From Pseudomonas putida (GTDB lineage: Bacteria; Pseudomonadota; Gammaproteobacteria; Pseudomonadales; Pseudomonadaceae), in contig NZ_CP113097.1 of NCBI RefSeq assembly GCF_026625125.1, forward strand, positions 4,884,001-4,948,000: DNA of 64,000 nt. Direction: 5' to 3'. Below the pieces are notes generated by a model. The model did no database searches. It was not told where the DNA came from and was given only the letters and a program-made list of their open reading frames with translations. Of the stretch, positions 18,086 through 28,200 are shown piece by piece. Every line of letters starts with the position of its first letter. The first letter of the stretch is position 1. The position numbers were made by a program, and so were the translations under genes.

Positions 18086-18592
18086 CTAAGGCTGGCGCCT
18101 GTTGCGATAGATGCCCAGCGGTACCAGGATGGCCGTCAGCACGAACGCCATCAATGCCCATTGCGCCAGGGACAAGCCGAGGATCGGCGGGTATGGCGTG
18201 CTGCAGAACCCGTCGACCTGGAAGGCGAGCGGCCAGAGCTTGGCCAGCGGCAGGTCGTCGACGATCGGCTGCAGGGTGTCGATACCGCAACTGACCATGG
18301 GGTTGGCGAGTATATACACATGGTTGCCGGCCGCAACGATTCCGCCAATTGCGCTAAGCACCACCAGCCCCTCGAACAGCGTGAGGCTGCGCCGCCCGGG
18401 CATCGCGGCGGCGATGAAGGCAAACACGGCGATGAACAGCAGGGCATAGCGTTGCAGGATGCACAGCGGGCAGGGCGCTTCGCCGAGCACCACCTGCATG
18501 TACAAAGCGCCACCGATCAGGGCGAGACAGATCACCCCCAGTAGCACCAGAAAGCGCCGTTCCCGATTCAGGCGCGATGTTTGTTCGTTCAT
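18086..18592 (-). CDS. dsbB: Disulfide bond formation protein B
   Basis: 168 residues, inner-membrane quinone reductase that reoxidises DsbA. Four transmembrane segments (about 13-33, 45-62, 70-90, 142-160). The first periplasmic pair is Cys41-Pro-Leu-Cys44; the second pair is Cys102 and Cys130, so all four redox cysteines are present. Pseudomonads often carry more than one DsbB; this is the one adjacent to cyo. It is a single gene with about 550 bp upstream. Confidence 0.93.
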   Translation of the reverse strand: MNEQTSRLNRERRFLVLLGVICLALIGGALYMQVVLGEAPCPLCILQRYALLFIAVFAFIAAAMPGRRSLTLFEGLVVLSAIGGIVAAGNHVYILANPMVSCGIDTLQPIVDDLPLAKLWPLAFQVDGFCSTPYPPILGLSLAQWALMAFVLTAILVPLGIYRNRRQP

Positions 18593-19140
18593 TGCCGGTT
18601 CCTTCGATGGATAGGGGCAGCGTGGTCCACCTGCCTGGCGCGATTCTACACGCAGGTCTGACCGTTAGCGTGTCGAGGAAGCGGCAAGACAGCACTGCGA
18701 GGGCTATCCGGAGTGGGCTTGAGACCGGCGGGCGTGCCGTCGGTTCAACGCCGGCCGGTAAAAAAGCAGCTGCCCGGATGCCGCGCAGAGGCAAGCCCCT
18801 CGACACCCGGGAGTGAAGGATACAGTGATTAAAGGACGATTAAGGATGAAAGATGGCCGGCGCGGTTCATCTTTCCTTTATATGAGCAATCGACGATACG
18901 CCGCCGGCCCTGAGACCGGCAGCGTGCCTGGGGGGAGGTTTGTAGCGGGGATGACCTTTGTGGGGGTTCATTTGAGCCTTGCATCGGATGTACCGGCCCC
19001 ATCGCCGGCAAGCCGGCTCCCACAAAGTGGACTGCCCTCAAGCTCAGCGCAGGCCTTTGAAGGCACCCCCCTGCCCCAAAGCCAACCGCGATCCTGGTGG
19101 GAGCCGGCTTGCCGGCGATGGGGGCAGCCCGGTCAATACA
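18593..19140. other. Intergenic region between dsbB and hmp
   Basis: 548 bp. The dsbB promoter must lie in the left part. Several GC-rich partial palindromes occur (around 18725-18755 and 18898-18925). The right end holds two inverted REP units (listed separately). No reading frame looks coding. Confidence 0.5.
18996..19131. repeat. Pair of inverted REP elements
   Basis: Units at about 18998-19026 (catcgccggcaagccggct) and 19098-19129 (inverted: gagccggcttgccggcgatg) face each other across about 70 bp, just beyond the hmp stop codon. Confidence 0.88.
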
Positions 19141-20319
19141 TCATTCCAAGGCTGCCGCTGGCCCGAAGAACTCATAGCGGCTCTGCTCCGGCGGCACGCC
19201 CAGCGCTTCCAGGTAGCGCTTGATCACCGCCATGAAGCCCTTGGGCCCGAGGAAATACGCCTCCACATCACGCTCACTCGGCATCCATTCAGCCAACAGC
19301 TCCTGGCTCAACAGCCCAACCGCATTGGCATCGCGCGACCCATCATCCTCGGCATAGCAATAGAAGCGCTTGAGTTGAGGATGCTGCTTGGCCAGCCCAT
19401 CCACCCAGTCGCTGAAGGCATGCACCGCACCATTGCGTGCACAGTGGATGAAGTGCACCGGGCGCTGGGTCTGAAGGGCCGCCTCCAGCATCGCCAGGGT
19501 CGGCGTGATGCCCACCCCACCACTGATCAGCACCAGCGGCTTGTCACTGCTGGCAAGGGTGAAGTCGCCGGACGGCGGAAACAGTTGCAGTGTGTCACCG
19601 ACCATCATTTCATGATGCAGGTAATTGGACACCTTGCCGCCCGCCTCACGCTTGACGCTGATACGGTATTGCTTGCCATCGCACAACGCCGACAGCGAAT
19701 AATTGCGACGCTGCTCGGCGCCGTCGATGAACAGCTGCAAGCCGATGTACTGGCCCGGTTCAGCCTTGAGCACCGGTTTGCCGTCCACGGGAGCGAAGTA
19801 GAACGAAACGATCTCGCTGCTTTCCTGCTCGCGGCGCACCAAGCGGAATTCGCGGGTACCGCGCCAGCCACCGACGGCCGCTTCCTTCTGTTTGTAGAGG
19901 CCTTCCTCGGCGCCGATGAGGATCTCGGCCAACTGCCCGTAGGCCGCGCCCCAGGCAGCGATCACCTCGGCAGTGGCGATGTCCTTACCGAGTACTTCCT
20001 CGATGGCCCGCAACAGGCAGCTGCCAACGATCGGATAGTGCTCCGGCAGGATCTGCAAGGCGACGTGCTTGTTGATGATCTGGCCGACCAGGCCGCCGAG
20101 CTGTTCCAGCTGGTCGATGTGCCGGGCGTACATCAGCACGCCATTGGCCAGGGCGCGCGGCTGGTCGCCACTGGCCTGATGGGCCTGGTTGAACAGTGGG
20201 CGCACCTGCGGGTACTCGCTGAGCATCAACTGGTAGAAGTGGGTGGTCAGCGCTTCTCCACCGGTTTCCAGCAGCGGGACGGTGGCTTTGATGATTGCAC
20301 GTTGTTCGGCATTGAGCAT
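19141..20319 (-). CDS. hmp: Flavohaemoglobin, nitric oxide dioxygenase
   Basis: 392 residues. It converts NO and O2 to nitrate using NAD(P)H, in the cytoplasm. The globin domain (1-140) has Tyr29 (B10), Gln53 (E7) and the proximal His85 in INKHVALQILPEHY. The FAD domain has RNYSLSALCDG and the NAD domain GGVGITPTLAML and CARNG. The ATG at 20319 is preferred: an AGGAG lies 9-10 nt upstream, while a TTG two codons earlier is too close to it. The gene is divergent from norR, with a sigma-54-type promoter and NorR-type sites between them. Confidence 0.97.
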   Translation of the reverse strand: MLNAEQRAIIKATVPLLETGGEALTTHFYQLMLSEYPQVRPLFNQAHQASGDQPRALANGVLMYARHIDQLEQLGGLVGQIINKHVALQILPEHYPIVGSCLLRAIEEVLGKDIATAEVIAAWGAAYGQLAEILIGAEEGLYKQKEAAVGGWRGTREFRLVRREQESSEIVSFYFAPVDGKPVLKAEPGQYIGLQLFIDGAEQRRNYSLSALCDGKQYRISVKREAGGKVSNYLHHEMMVGDTLQLFPPSGDFTLASSDKPLVLISGGVGITPTLAMLEAALQTQRPVHFIHCARNGAVHAFSDWVDGLAKQHPQLKRFYCYAEDDGSRDANAVGLLSQELLAEWMPSERDVEAYFLGPKGFMAVIKRYLEALGVPPEQSRYEFFGPAAALE

Positions 20320-20366
20320 TTGCAACGACTCCTGAACCAGGGGCTTGGAAAGGTTGCATGTGCAGT

Positions 20367-20382
20367 ATCAGTATTCGTGCCA
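20367..20382 (-). promoter_or_regulatory. Candidate sigma-54 promoter of hmp
   Basis: In the hmp direction TGGCACGAATACTGAT fits the -24 consensus TGGCACG perfectly; the -12 element reads CTGAT where TTGCA/T is usual, so the conserved GC dinucleotide is GA. Spacing is correct. It lies about 48 bp before the hmp ATG and a NorR-type activator is encoded next door. Confidence 0.6.
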
Positions 20383-20423
20383 AACTTTAATACCATCAAA
20401 ATCAAGCACTTATACTGTTTGAT

Positions 20424-20460
20424 GTCAAAAAGACCAGCCACGGAGTATAGTCATTTAGAC
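20424..20460. promoter_or_regulatory. Two candidate NorR enhancer sites
   Basis: GTCAAAAAGAC (20424-20434) and GTCATTTAGAC (20450-20460) both match the GT-N7-AC core recognised by NorR in E. coli and are 26 bp apart, upstream of the hmp promoter and next to the norR start. E. coli norV has three such sites; I see two here. Confidence 0.6.
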
Positions 20461-20474
20461 CAACAGGAGTCCTT

Positions 20475-22019
20475 ATGACCGCAAAGCCGTTGCTCACCGC
20501 CCTGCTCCCCTTGGTCAGCGACCTGTCCCGCGACCTGCCCGACCAGGAACGCTACCGCCGCCTGCTGCAAGCCATGCGCGGCCTGCTACCCTGCGATGCC
20601 GCTGCGCTGTTGCGGCTGGATGGCGAATGGCTGGTGCCACTGGCTGTCGACGGGCTGTCTGCCGATACCCTGGGCCGGCGCTTCAAAGTGAGCGAGCATC
20701 CGCGCTTCCAGGTGCTGCTCAGCCGCGCCGAGCCTACGCGCTTCCCCAGCGATTCCCAGTTGCCCGACCCCTATGACGGGCTGGTCAATGCCCACGACGT
20801 CGACCTTCACGTGCATGACTGCATGGGCTGCCCGCTGATGGTCGACGAGCGCCCCTGGGGCCTGGTGACGCTCGATGCCCTCACCCCTGGCCAGTTCCAG
20901 AGCCTGGAGCTCGATGCCCTGCAGGCTTTCGCCAGCCTGGCAGCGGCCACGGTCACGGTGGCCGAACGCATCGAACACCTGGCCCTGCGCGCCGAGGATG
21001 AGCACCAGCGCGCCGAGATCTACCGCCAGGCCAGCGGCCAGGGCAAAGAGCTGATTGGCCAAAGCCCGGCGCACAAGCGCCTGCTGGATGAAATACGCCT
21101 GGTCGGCGGCAGCGACCTGACGGTGCTGATCACCGGTGAAACCGGGGTGGGCAAGGAACTGGTAGCCCAGGCCCTGCACCAGGCCAGCCACCGTGCCCAC
21201 AAGCCACTGATCAGCCTCAACTGCGCCGCGCTGCCCGACACGCTGGTGGAAAGCGAACTGTTCGGCCATGTACGCGGGGCCTTCACCGGCGCCCACGGTG
21301 AGCGGCGCGGCAAGTTCGAACTGGCCAATGGCGGCACGCTGTTTCTCGACGAAGTGGGCGAACTGCCGCTGGCGGTTCAAGCGAAGCTGCTGCGGGTACT
21401 GCAAAGCGGGCAACTGCAGCGTCTGGGCTCAGACCGCGAACACACCGTCGATGTGCGCCTGATCGCAGCGACCAATCGCGACCTTGCCGCCGAGGTGCGC
21501 AATGGCAACTACCGCGCCGACTTCTACCACCGCCTGAGCGTGTACCCGCTGCAGGTTCCGCCCCTGCGCGAGCGTGGGCGTGATGTGCTGCTGTTGGCGG
21601 GGTACTTCCTCGAACAGAATCGATCACGCCTGGGCCTGAACAGCCTGCGCCTGAGCAACGACGCGCAATCGTCGCTCCTGGCTTACGGCTGGCCCGGCAA
21701 CGTGCGCGAACTGGAACACCTGATCGGCCGCTCAGCCCTCAAGGCACTGGGCCAGCACCCGGACCGGCCACGCATTCTCACACTGCAAGCCAGTGACCTG
21801 GACCTGCGTACCGAGGCGGGCGTGGTACAGGCACCCGCGCCCTTGCCGGCGCCGGCGCTGGCCGAAGGTGGCTTGCGCGAGGCTGTCGACGGCTACCAAC
21901 GCCAGGTGATCGATGCCTGCCTGCAGCGCCATCAGGACAACTGGGCCGCCGCCGCCCGCGAGCTCGGCCTGGACCGCGCCAACTTGAACCGCCTGGCGCG
22001 GCGCTTGGGCCTGCGCTAG
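20475..22019 (+). CDS. norR: NO-responsive sigma-54 activator (NorR/FhpR)
   Basis: 514 residues. N-terminal GAF domain (about 20-170) that in NorR holds the NO-sensing non-haem iron; a conserved HDCMGCPL stretch is present. AAA+ domain: Walker A GETGVGKE, the sigma-54 contact loop GAFTGA (in [13 protein letters not shown]), and Walker [14 protein letters not shown]-terminal Fis-type helix-turn-helix: [19 protein letters not shown]. It is divergent from hmp across 155 bp and should activate it when NO is present. In pseudomonads the same protein is called FhpR. Confidence 0.94.
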   Translation: MTAKPLLTALLPLVSDLSRDLPDQERYRRLLQAMRGLLPCDAAALLRLDGEWLVPLAVDGLSADTLGRRFKVSEHPRFQVLLSRAEPTRFPSDSQLPDPYDGLVNAHDVDLHVHDCMGCPLMVDERPWGLVTLDALTPGQFQSLELDALQAFASLAAATVTVAERIEHLALRAEDEHQRAEIYRQASGQGKELIGQSPAHKRLLDEIRLVGGSDLTVLITGETGVGKELVAQALHQASHRAHKPLISLNCAALPDTLVESELFGHVRGAFTGAHGERRGKFELANGGTLFLDEVGELPLAVQAKLLRVLQSGQLQRLGSDREHTVDVRLIAATNRDLAAEVRNGNYRADFYHRLSVYPLQVPPLRERGRDVLLLAGYFLEQNRSRLGLNSLRLSNDAQSSLLAYGWPGNVRELEHLIGRSALKALGQHPDRPRILTLQASDLDLRTEAGVVQAPAPLPAPALAEGGLREAVDGYQRQVIDACLQRHQDNWAAAARELGLDRANLNRLARRLGLR

Positions 22020-22043
22020 ACGCGTTTCGTACAAAAGGATTAA

Positions 22044-22074
22044 CCCAGAAAGCCTCTGGTTGCTTTCCGTTGGG
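22044..22074 (+). terminator. Hairpin between norR and the adhesin gene
   Basis: CCCAGAAAGC pairs with GCTTTC-cgt-TGGG (one bulge). It lies 25 bp after the norR stop and has no T tract, so it may end norR transcription only weakly. The CTATATCT at 22078-22085 just after it is a possible sigma-S-like -10 for the adhesin gene (weak evidence). Confidence 0.35.
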
Positions 22075-22203
22075 CTGCTATATCTCCCTTACCACCGGTA
22101 ACAGGACCGTTAGACGACCGGGCTGCGTGCTACTGCACAAGCGGTTGCACCAGCAGGATCGCTTACGCCGACCCTGTGCACCGCACATCAGCAGGGAGCC
22201 TCC

Positions 22204-25200
22204 ATGGACAATATCGTCGTTGCCGACAAGCAAACCACCGTCGCCACCCAGAATGCCTGGGGCAATATCACGCTCAACAGCCCAGGCGTGGTGCAGATGC
22301 CCGTTGCGCCGGACCAGGTGGCAACCGTGACCCGGCGCGGTCAGGACCTGATCGTCACCCTCAAGTCTGGGGAAAAGGTCACCGTCGGCAACTTCTTTGC
22401 CGTGGACCAGGCAGGTGTGGGCAGTGACATGGTCTTCGTCGGTGAAGACGGCACCCTGTGGTACGCCAACTACGATGCCGAAGCCTTCACCGGTTTCACC
22501 TTCCAGGAAGTCGACTCGCTCGATGACCTGGTCGCCGGCATCGGCGTCGCGGGCAGCGAAACCCCAACCTGGGCGATTGCCGGGTTGAGCCTGCTGGGTG
22601 TTGGTGGCGCTGCCGCCGCCGCAGGCAGCGGCGGTGGTGGCGGTAGCAGCGGCGGCTCCGCCCCAGGTGACACCACGCCACCCGCCACACCGATCGACCT
22701 GCTGGTATCGCCCGATGGCTTGCGCCTCACCGGCCGCGGCGAAGCAGGCGCCACGGTGAACGTGCGTGATGCCGCTGGCAACCTGTTGGGCACCGGTACC
22801 GTGGGCGCCGACGGCACCTTCACCGTCACCTTGAACCCACCCCAGGTCAATGGCGAAAACCTGGACGTCAGTTTGACCGACGCGGCTGGCAACATCTCGC
22901 AGCCTGGCAACGTGACCGCGCCGGATGCAACCGCCCCCGTGGCGCCCACCGAACTGGCCGTGAACGAGCAGGGAACCACACTCACCGGCCGTGCCGAACC
23001 TGGGTCCACCGTGCAAGCGCGGGCCGCCGACGGCACCGTGCTGGGTACCGCGGTGGCAGGCGCCGACGGCGCGTTCAGCATCACCCTGCAACCCCCACAA
23101 ACCGATGGGCAGGCGCTGCAAGTCACTGCCAGTGACGCTGCCGGGAACACCTCACCTGCCGCAGCCATCAACGCACCCGATGACGGGGTTGGCAACCCGC
23201 CCGACACCACCCCGCCCGCGCCACCGACCGACCTGGCGGTCAGCGCTGACGGTAGAGTCGTCAGCGGCCGTGCCGAGCCCGGGTCCACCGTGCAAGTGCG
23301 TGCCGCCGACGGCACCGTGCTGGGTACCGCCGTGGCAGGTGCCGACGGCCTGTTCAACGTCACCCTGCAACCCCCACAAACCGATGGGCAGGCGCTGCAA
23401 GTCACTGCCAGTGACGCTGCCGGCAACACCTCACCTGCCGCAGCCATCAACGCACCCGATGACGGGACTGGCAACCCGCCTGACACTACCCCGCCCGCGC
23501 AGCCGGCCGACCTGGCTGTCAGCGCCGACGGCAGGATCGTCAGCGGCCGTGCCGAACCCGGGTCCACCGTGCAAGTGCGTGCCGCTGATGGCACCCTGCT
23601 GGGTACCGCCGTGGCAGGTGCCGACGGCCTGTTCAACGTCACCCTTCAACCCCCACAAACCGATGGGCAGGCGCTGCAAGTCACTGCCAGTGACGCCGCT
23701 GGCAACACCTCACCGGCCGCCGCCATCAACGCACCCGATGACGGGACTGGCAACCCGCCTGACACCACCCCGCCCGCGCCACCGACCGACCTGGCTGTCA
23801 GCGCTGACGGTAGAGTCGTCAGCGGCCGTGCCGAGCCCGGCTCCACCGTGCAAGTGCGTGCCGCCGACGGCACCGTGCTGGGTACCGCCGTGGCAGGTGC
23901 CGACGGCCTGTTCAACGTCACCCTGCAACCCCCACAAACCGATGGGCAGGCGCTGCGAGTCACTGCCAGTGACGCCGCCGGCAACACCTCCACTGCCGGC
24001 ACCGTCAACGCGCCGGACATCGATACCGGCGGGGGTGACACCACTGCGCCGGCGCCCGCCACTGACCTGATCATCAGCGGCGATGGCCGTACCGTATCGG
24101 GGCGCGGTGAAGCAGGTGCAACGGTAACCGTAACGAACGACCAGGGGCAGGTCGTGGGCACTGGGACGGTGCAGCCTGACGGCACCTTCACCCTGCAGCT
24201 GACCACGCCCGTGACCGATGGCTCGTCGCTGCAAGTGACCTTGACCGATGCCGCTGGCAACGTATCACCGACAAGCCCGCTGACGGCACCGGACCTGGTA
24301 GCTCCCGGGCAACCGACCGGGCTGACGCTCACCGATGGCCAGACGCTGACCGGCAGCGCCGAACCCGGTGCACGGGTAGAAGTGCGCGACAGCTCCGGCG
24401 ACCTGATCGGCAGCGCTATCGCCGGGCCGGATGGCCGCTTCAGCCTCACCCTCGACCCTGCTCAGGCCAACGGCCAACCCTTGGCCATCACGGTCACAGA
24501 TGCCGCTGGCAACAGTTCCGCACCACTGGCGTATACCGCGCCGGACATCACGCCCCCGGCACTGATCACCGGCGTGATAGTGGGCGCCGGCAGTGCCGTG
24601 ATCGCGGGCCGCGGTGAAGCGGGTGCCACCGTGCAAGTGCTGGATGCCGACGGCAATGTGATCGGCAGTGGCACGGTGGCAGCCAACGGCACGTTCCTGG
24701 TCGAACTGGATGCTCCGGTGGTGGCGGGCGAAAGCATCGTGCTGGTGCAAACCGACGCTGCCGGCAATGCATCGCCTGAGCTGAGCATCACCGTGCCGCA
24801 GACGCCCGTACCGGAAGGCCCTGCCGGGCTGGTGGTGGCCCCCGATGGCTCGTCCGTCAGCGGCACGGCGCCTGCAGGCAGCTTTGTGGAAGTGCGCGAT
24901 GCCCAAGGCAATGTGCTGGGCAGCGTGCAAGTGGGCAATGACGGCACCTTCACCGTCGGCCTGAACCCCCCTCAAGCCAATGGCGAACTGCTCGATGTGG
25001 TGGCCCTGGACGCAGACGGCAACAGCTCGCTGCCGACCCAGGTCGGCGCACCGGACATCACCGCGCCCAACCTTGCCAGTGACCTGGCCCTGAGCGCCGA
25101 TGGCGTCACCCTCACCGGCCGCGGTGAACCCGGGGCCACCGTGCAGGTCAGCGATGCCCAGGGCACAGTGCTCGGTACGGCAGTGGTGGGTGCGAACGGC

Positions 25201-28200
25201 GTCTTCACCGTCACCCTGACACCGGCCCAGACCAATGGCCAGATGCTCGACGTGGCGCTGAGTGACGCTGCCGGCAACACATCGACCGCAACCCTGACCG
25301 CGCCGGATCTGGACGGCCCGTTGCAACCTTCCGCGCTGGCCATCGACAGCACAGGCCTGCACCTCACCGGCCAGGGCCAGAGCGGCTCGATCGTCACGGT
25401 GCGCGCGGAGGACGGCACCGTACTGGGCACCGCGAGAGTCGGCGCCGACGGGCGCTTCGATGTCACCCTCGACTCGCCACAGCGCAACGGCCAGAGCCTG
25501 ACCGTAGAGGCCACCGACAATCTGGGCAACAGTGCCGGGCCGGTCGACTTCACCGCTCCCGACAGTACCCCACCGCAAGTCGTCGGCAACCCGAGCATCG
25601 ACGACAGCGGCACCACCGTCAGCGGCACTGGCGAACCGGGTGCCACCGTGATCGTGCGCAGCCCCGACGGTACTGTACTGGGCAGCGTCGAGGTGGCCGG
25701 CGACGGTACCTTCGAGCTCACCCTTGCCCCACCGCAGACCAATGGCCAGGCCTTGACCGTGGAGCAACGCGACCCAACCGGTAACGTGTCTGCAGCGGTC
25801 GACCTGCCAGCCCCGGACAATCAGGCGCCCGACACCCCCACCGGCCTGGCCCTTTCCGCCGATGGCAGCGTGCTCACCGGTAGCGGCGAGCCCGGCGCGC
25901 AGGTGCGCGTCATCGGCACCGGCGGCGCAGTAGTGGGCACCGCCGTGGTGGAGGCCGACGGTAGCTTCCGGGTGACCCTCGACCCACCGCAGCTCAACGG
26001 CCAGACGCTGTCCGTCACCCAGGCGGACGCGGCGGGCAACACCTCCACTGCCGACACCGTCACCGCCAACGACCTCGAAGCACCGCAACCTGCACAAGGC
26101 CTGGGGCTGAGCGCCGATGGCAGTGTGTTGAGCGGGCAAGGTGAGCCAGGCGCCACCGTAGAAGTGCGCGATGCTGGCGGGCAATTGCTGGGCGATGCCC
26201 AAGTGCAACCCGACGGCAGCTTCACCGTCACCCTCGCCCCTGCCCAGACCAACGGCGAAGTCCTGTCGGTGGTGCTTGTCGACGAGCAGGGCAATGCCTC
26301 GCCATCGGCCACCTTCACCGCCGACGATTCAACCGGCCCTGCCACCCCGACCGGCGTGCAAGTCAGTGCCGATGGCACAACCCTGCAGGGCAACGGGGAG
26401 GTCGGCTCCACCGTTGAAGTGCGCAATGCCAACGGCGACCTGCTGGGCACGGTCGTGGTGCCAGTGGGCGGCAACTTCAGCGTGCCGCTGTCGCCAGCGC
26501 AACTGGATGGGCAGAGCCTCGAGGTGACCCTCACCGATGCAGCCGGCAACACCTCCCTCGCTGCCCAGGCCACTGCGCCGGACCTCACGCCGCCTGCGCT
26601 GCCGACCGATGTAGACGTCAGCCCGGATGGCACCACGGTGACCGGCAACGCCCCCGGGGCCAGTACGGTCACGGTAACCGACCCCAGTGGCAATACCACC
26701 ACCGTTGCAGTGAACGGCGACGGCAGCTTCAGCGTGCCGCTTGATACCCCGCTCACCAATGGCGAGACCCTGACCGTGGTGGTCAGCGACGGGGCCGGCA
26801 ATGACTCTGGCGCATCGACCGTCACCGCGCCGGACACCACACCGCCTGATGCGGCCACCGACATCACGATCAGCCCGGATGGCGGGACCATCGGGGGTAC
26901 TGCCGAACCCGGCGCCACCATCATCGTTCGCGACGGCACCACTGAACTGGGCACCGCAACCGCCGGGCCGGACGGCACCTTCGTGGTCGAAGTCGACCCA
27001 CCCCTGGTTGCCGGCGACACCGTGCAGGTGGTGGTCCGGGACGACGCTGGCAACGAGACCCCAGTAAACGTGGACGGGCCAGACGGCACCGAGGTCGCCA
27101 CACCAACGGCGCTGACCATCAGTGCCGACGGCTTCCTCCTGACCGGCCAAGGCACCGTGGGCTCGCTGATCACCGTGACCTCCGGCGGCACCACGCTGGG
27201 CACCGCGACGGTCGGCAGCGACGGCATCTTCCGCGTGTTCTTCAGCGACGCCCAGCTCAATGCCCAGACCCTGCAGGTCAGCGCACGCCTTTCAGCCGGC
27301 GGTAAACCTTCCGTACCGGCCACAATCGTGGCCGAAGACAATACCGCCCCGGATGCCCCCACCCAGCTTGCCCTCAACGGCAGCGGCAGTACCCTCACCG
27401 GCCAGGGCGAGGTGGGCGCGACCGTGCGCGTGGTCGATGCCCAAGGCACCGAACTGGGCACCGCCATCGTTGGCAGCAACGGCTTGTTCAGCGTCACACT
27501 GACACCCCAGCAAGCCAACGGCCAGAACCTCACCGTCACCCAGAGCGACGCGGCGGGCAATAGCTCGCTGGCCGCAACCTTGCAGGCGCCTGACCTGCAA
27601 GCGCCTGATGCGCCCGCCGGCCTGAGCCTGAACAGCGCGGCAACCGTCGTCAGCGGCCAGGGTGAGGCCGGCGCCACCGTTACTGTGCGCGATGCCAGTG
27701 GCGCAGTACTGGCCACCGGCACTGTCAACCAGAGCGGCGAGTTCCAGGTCACCCTGCCAAGTGCGCAAACCACCGGCAGCGCCCTGCAGGTGACCCTCAG
27801 CGATGCCGCTGGCAATATCTCTGGCCCGGCGAGCCTGGCGACACCGGACCGCACGCCACCGGCGGCGGTCGGCAACCCCGTGCTCAGCGCCGATGGCAGG
27901 CAGCTATCAGGCAGTGGCGAAGCCGGCGCCACCGTGCAGGTGCGCAACGCCGCCGGCACCGTGGTCGGCACCACGACCGTGGGCGCCGATGGGCGGTTCA
28001 CGGTTACATTCGATACGCCACAGGCAACTGGCCAGGCGATCGGTGTGAGCCAGCTGGATGCAGCTGGCAACACCTCGCCTGCTGTCACCCTCAGTACACC
28101 CGACCTCACCGCACCAGCCCCGCTGACCAATGTGGTGCTCAACAACAACGGCCTGACCCTCACCGGCCTGGGTGAAGCGGGTGCCAGCGTGACGGTACGC

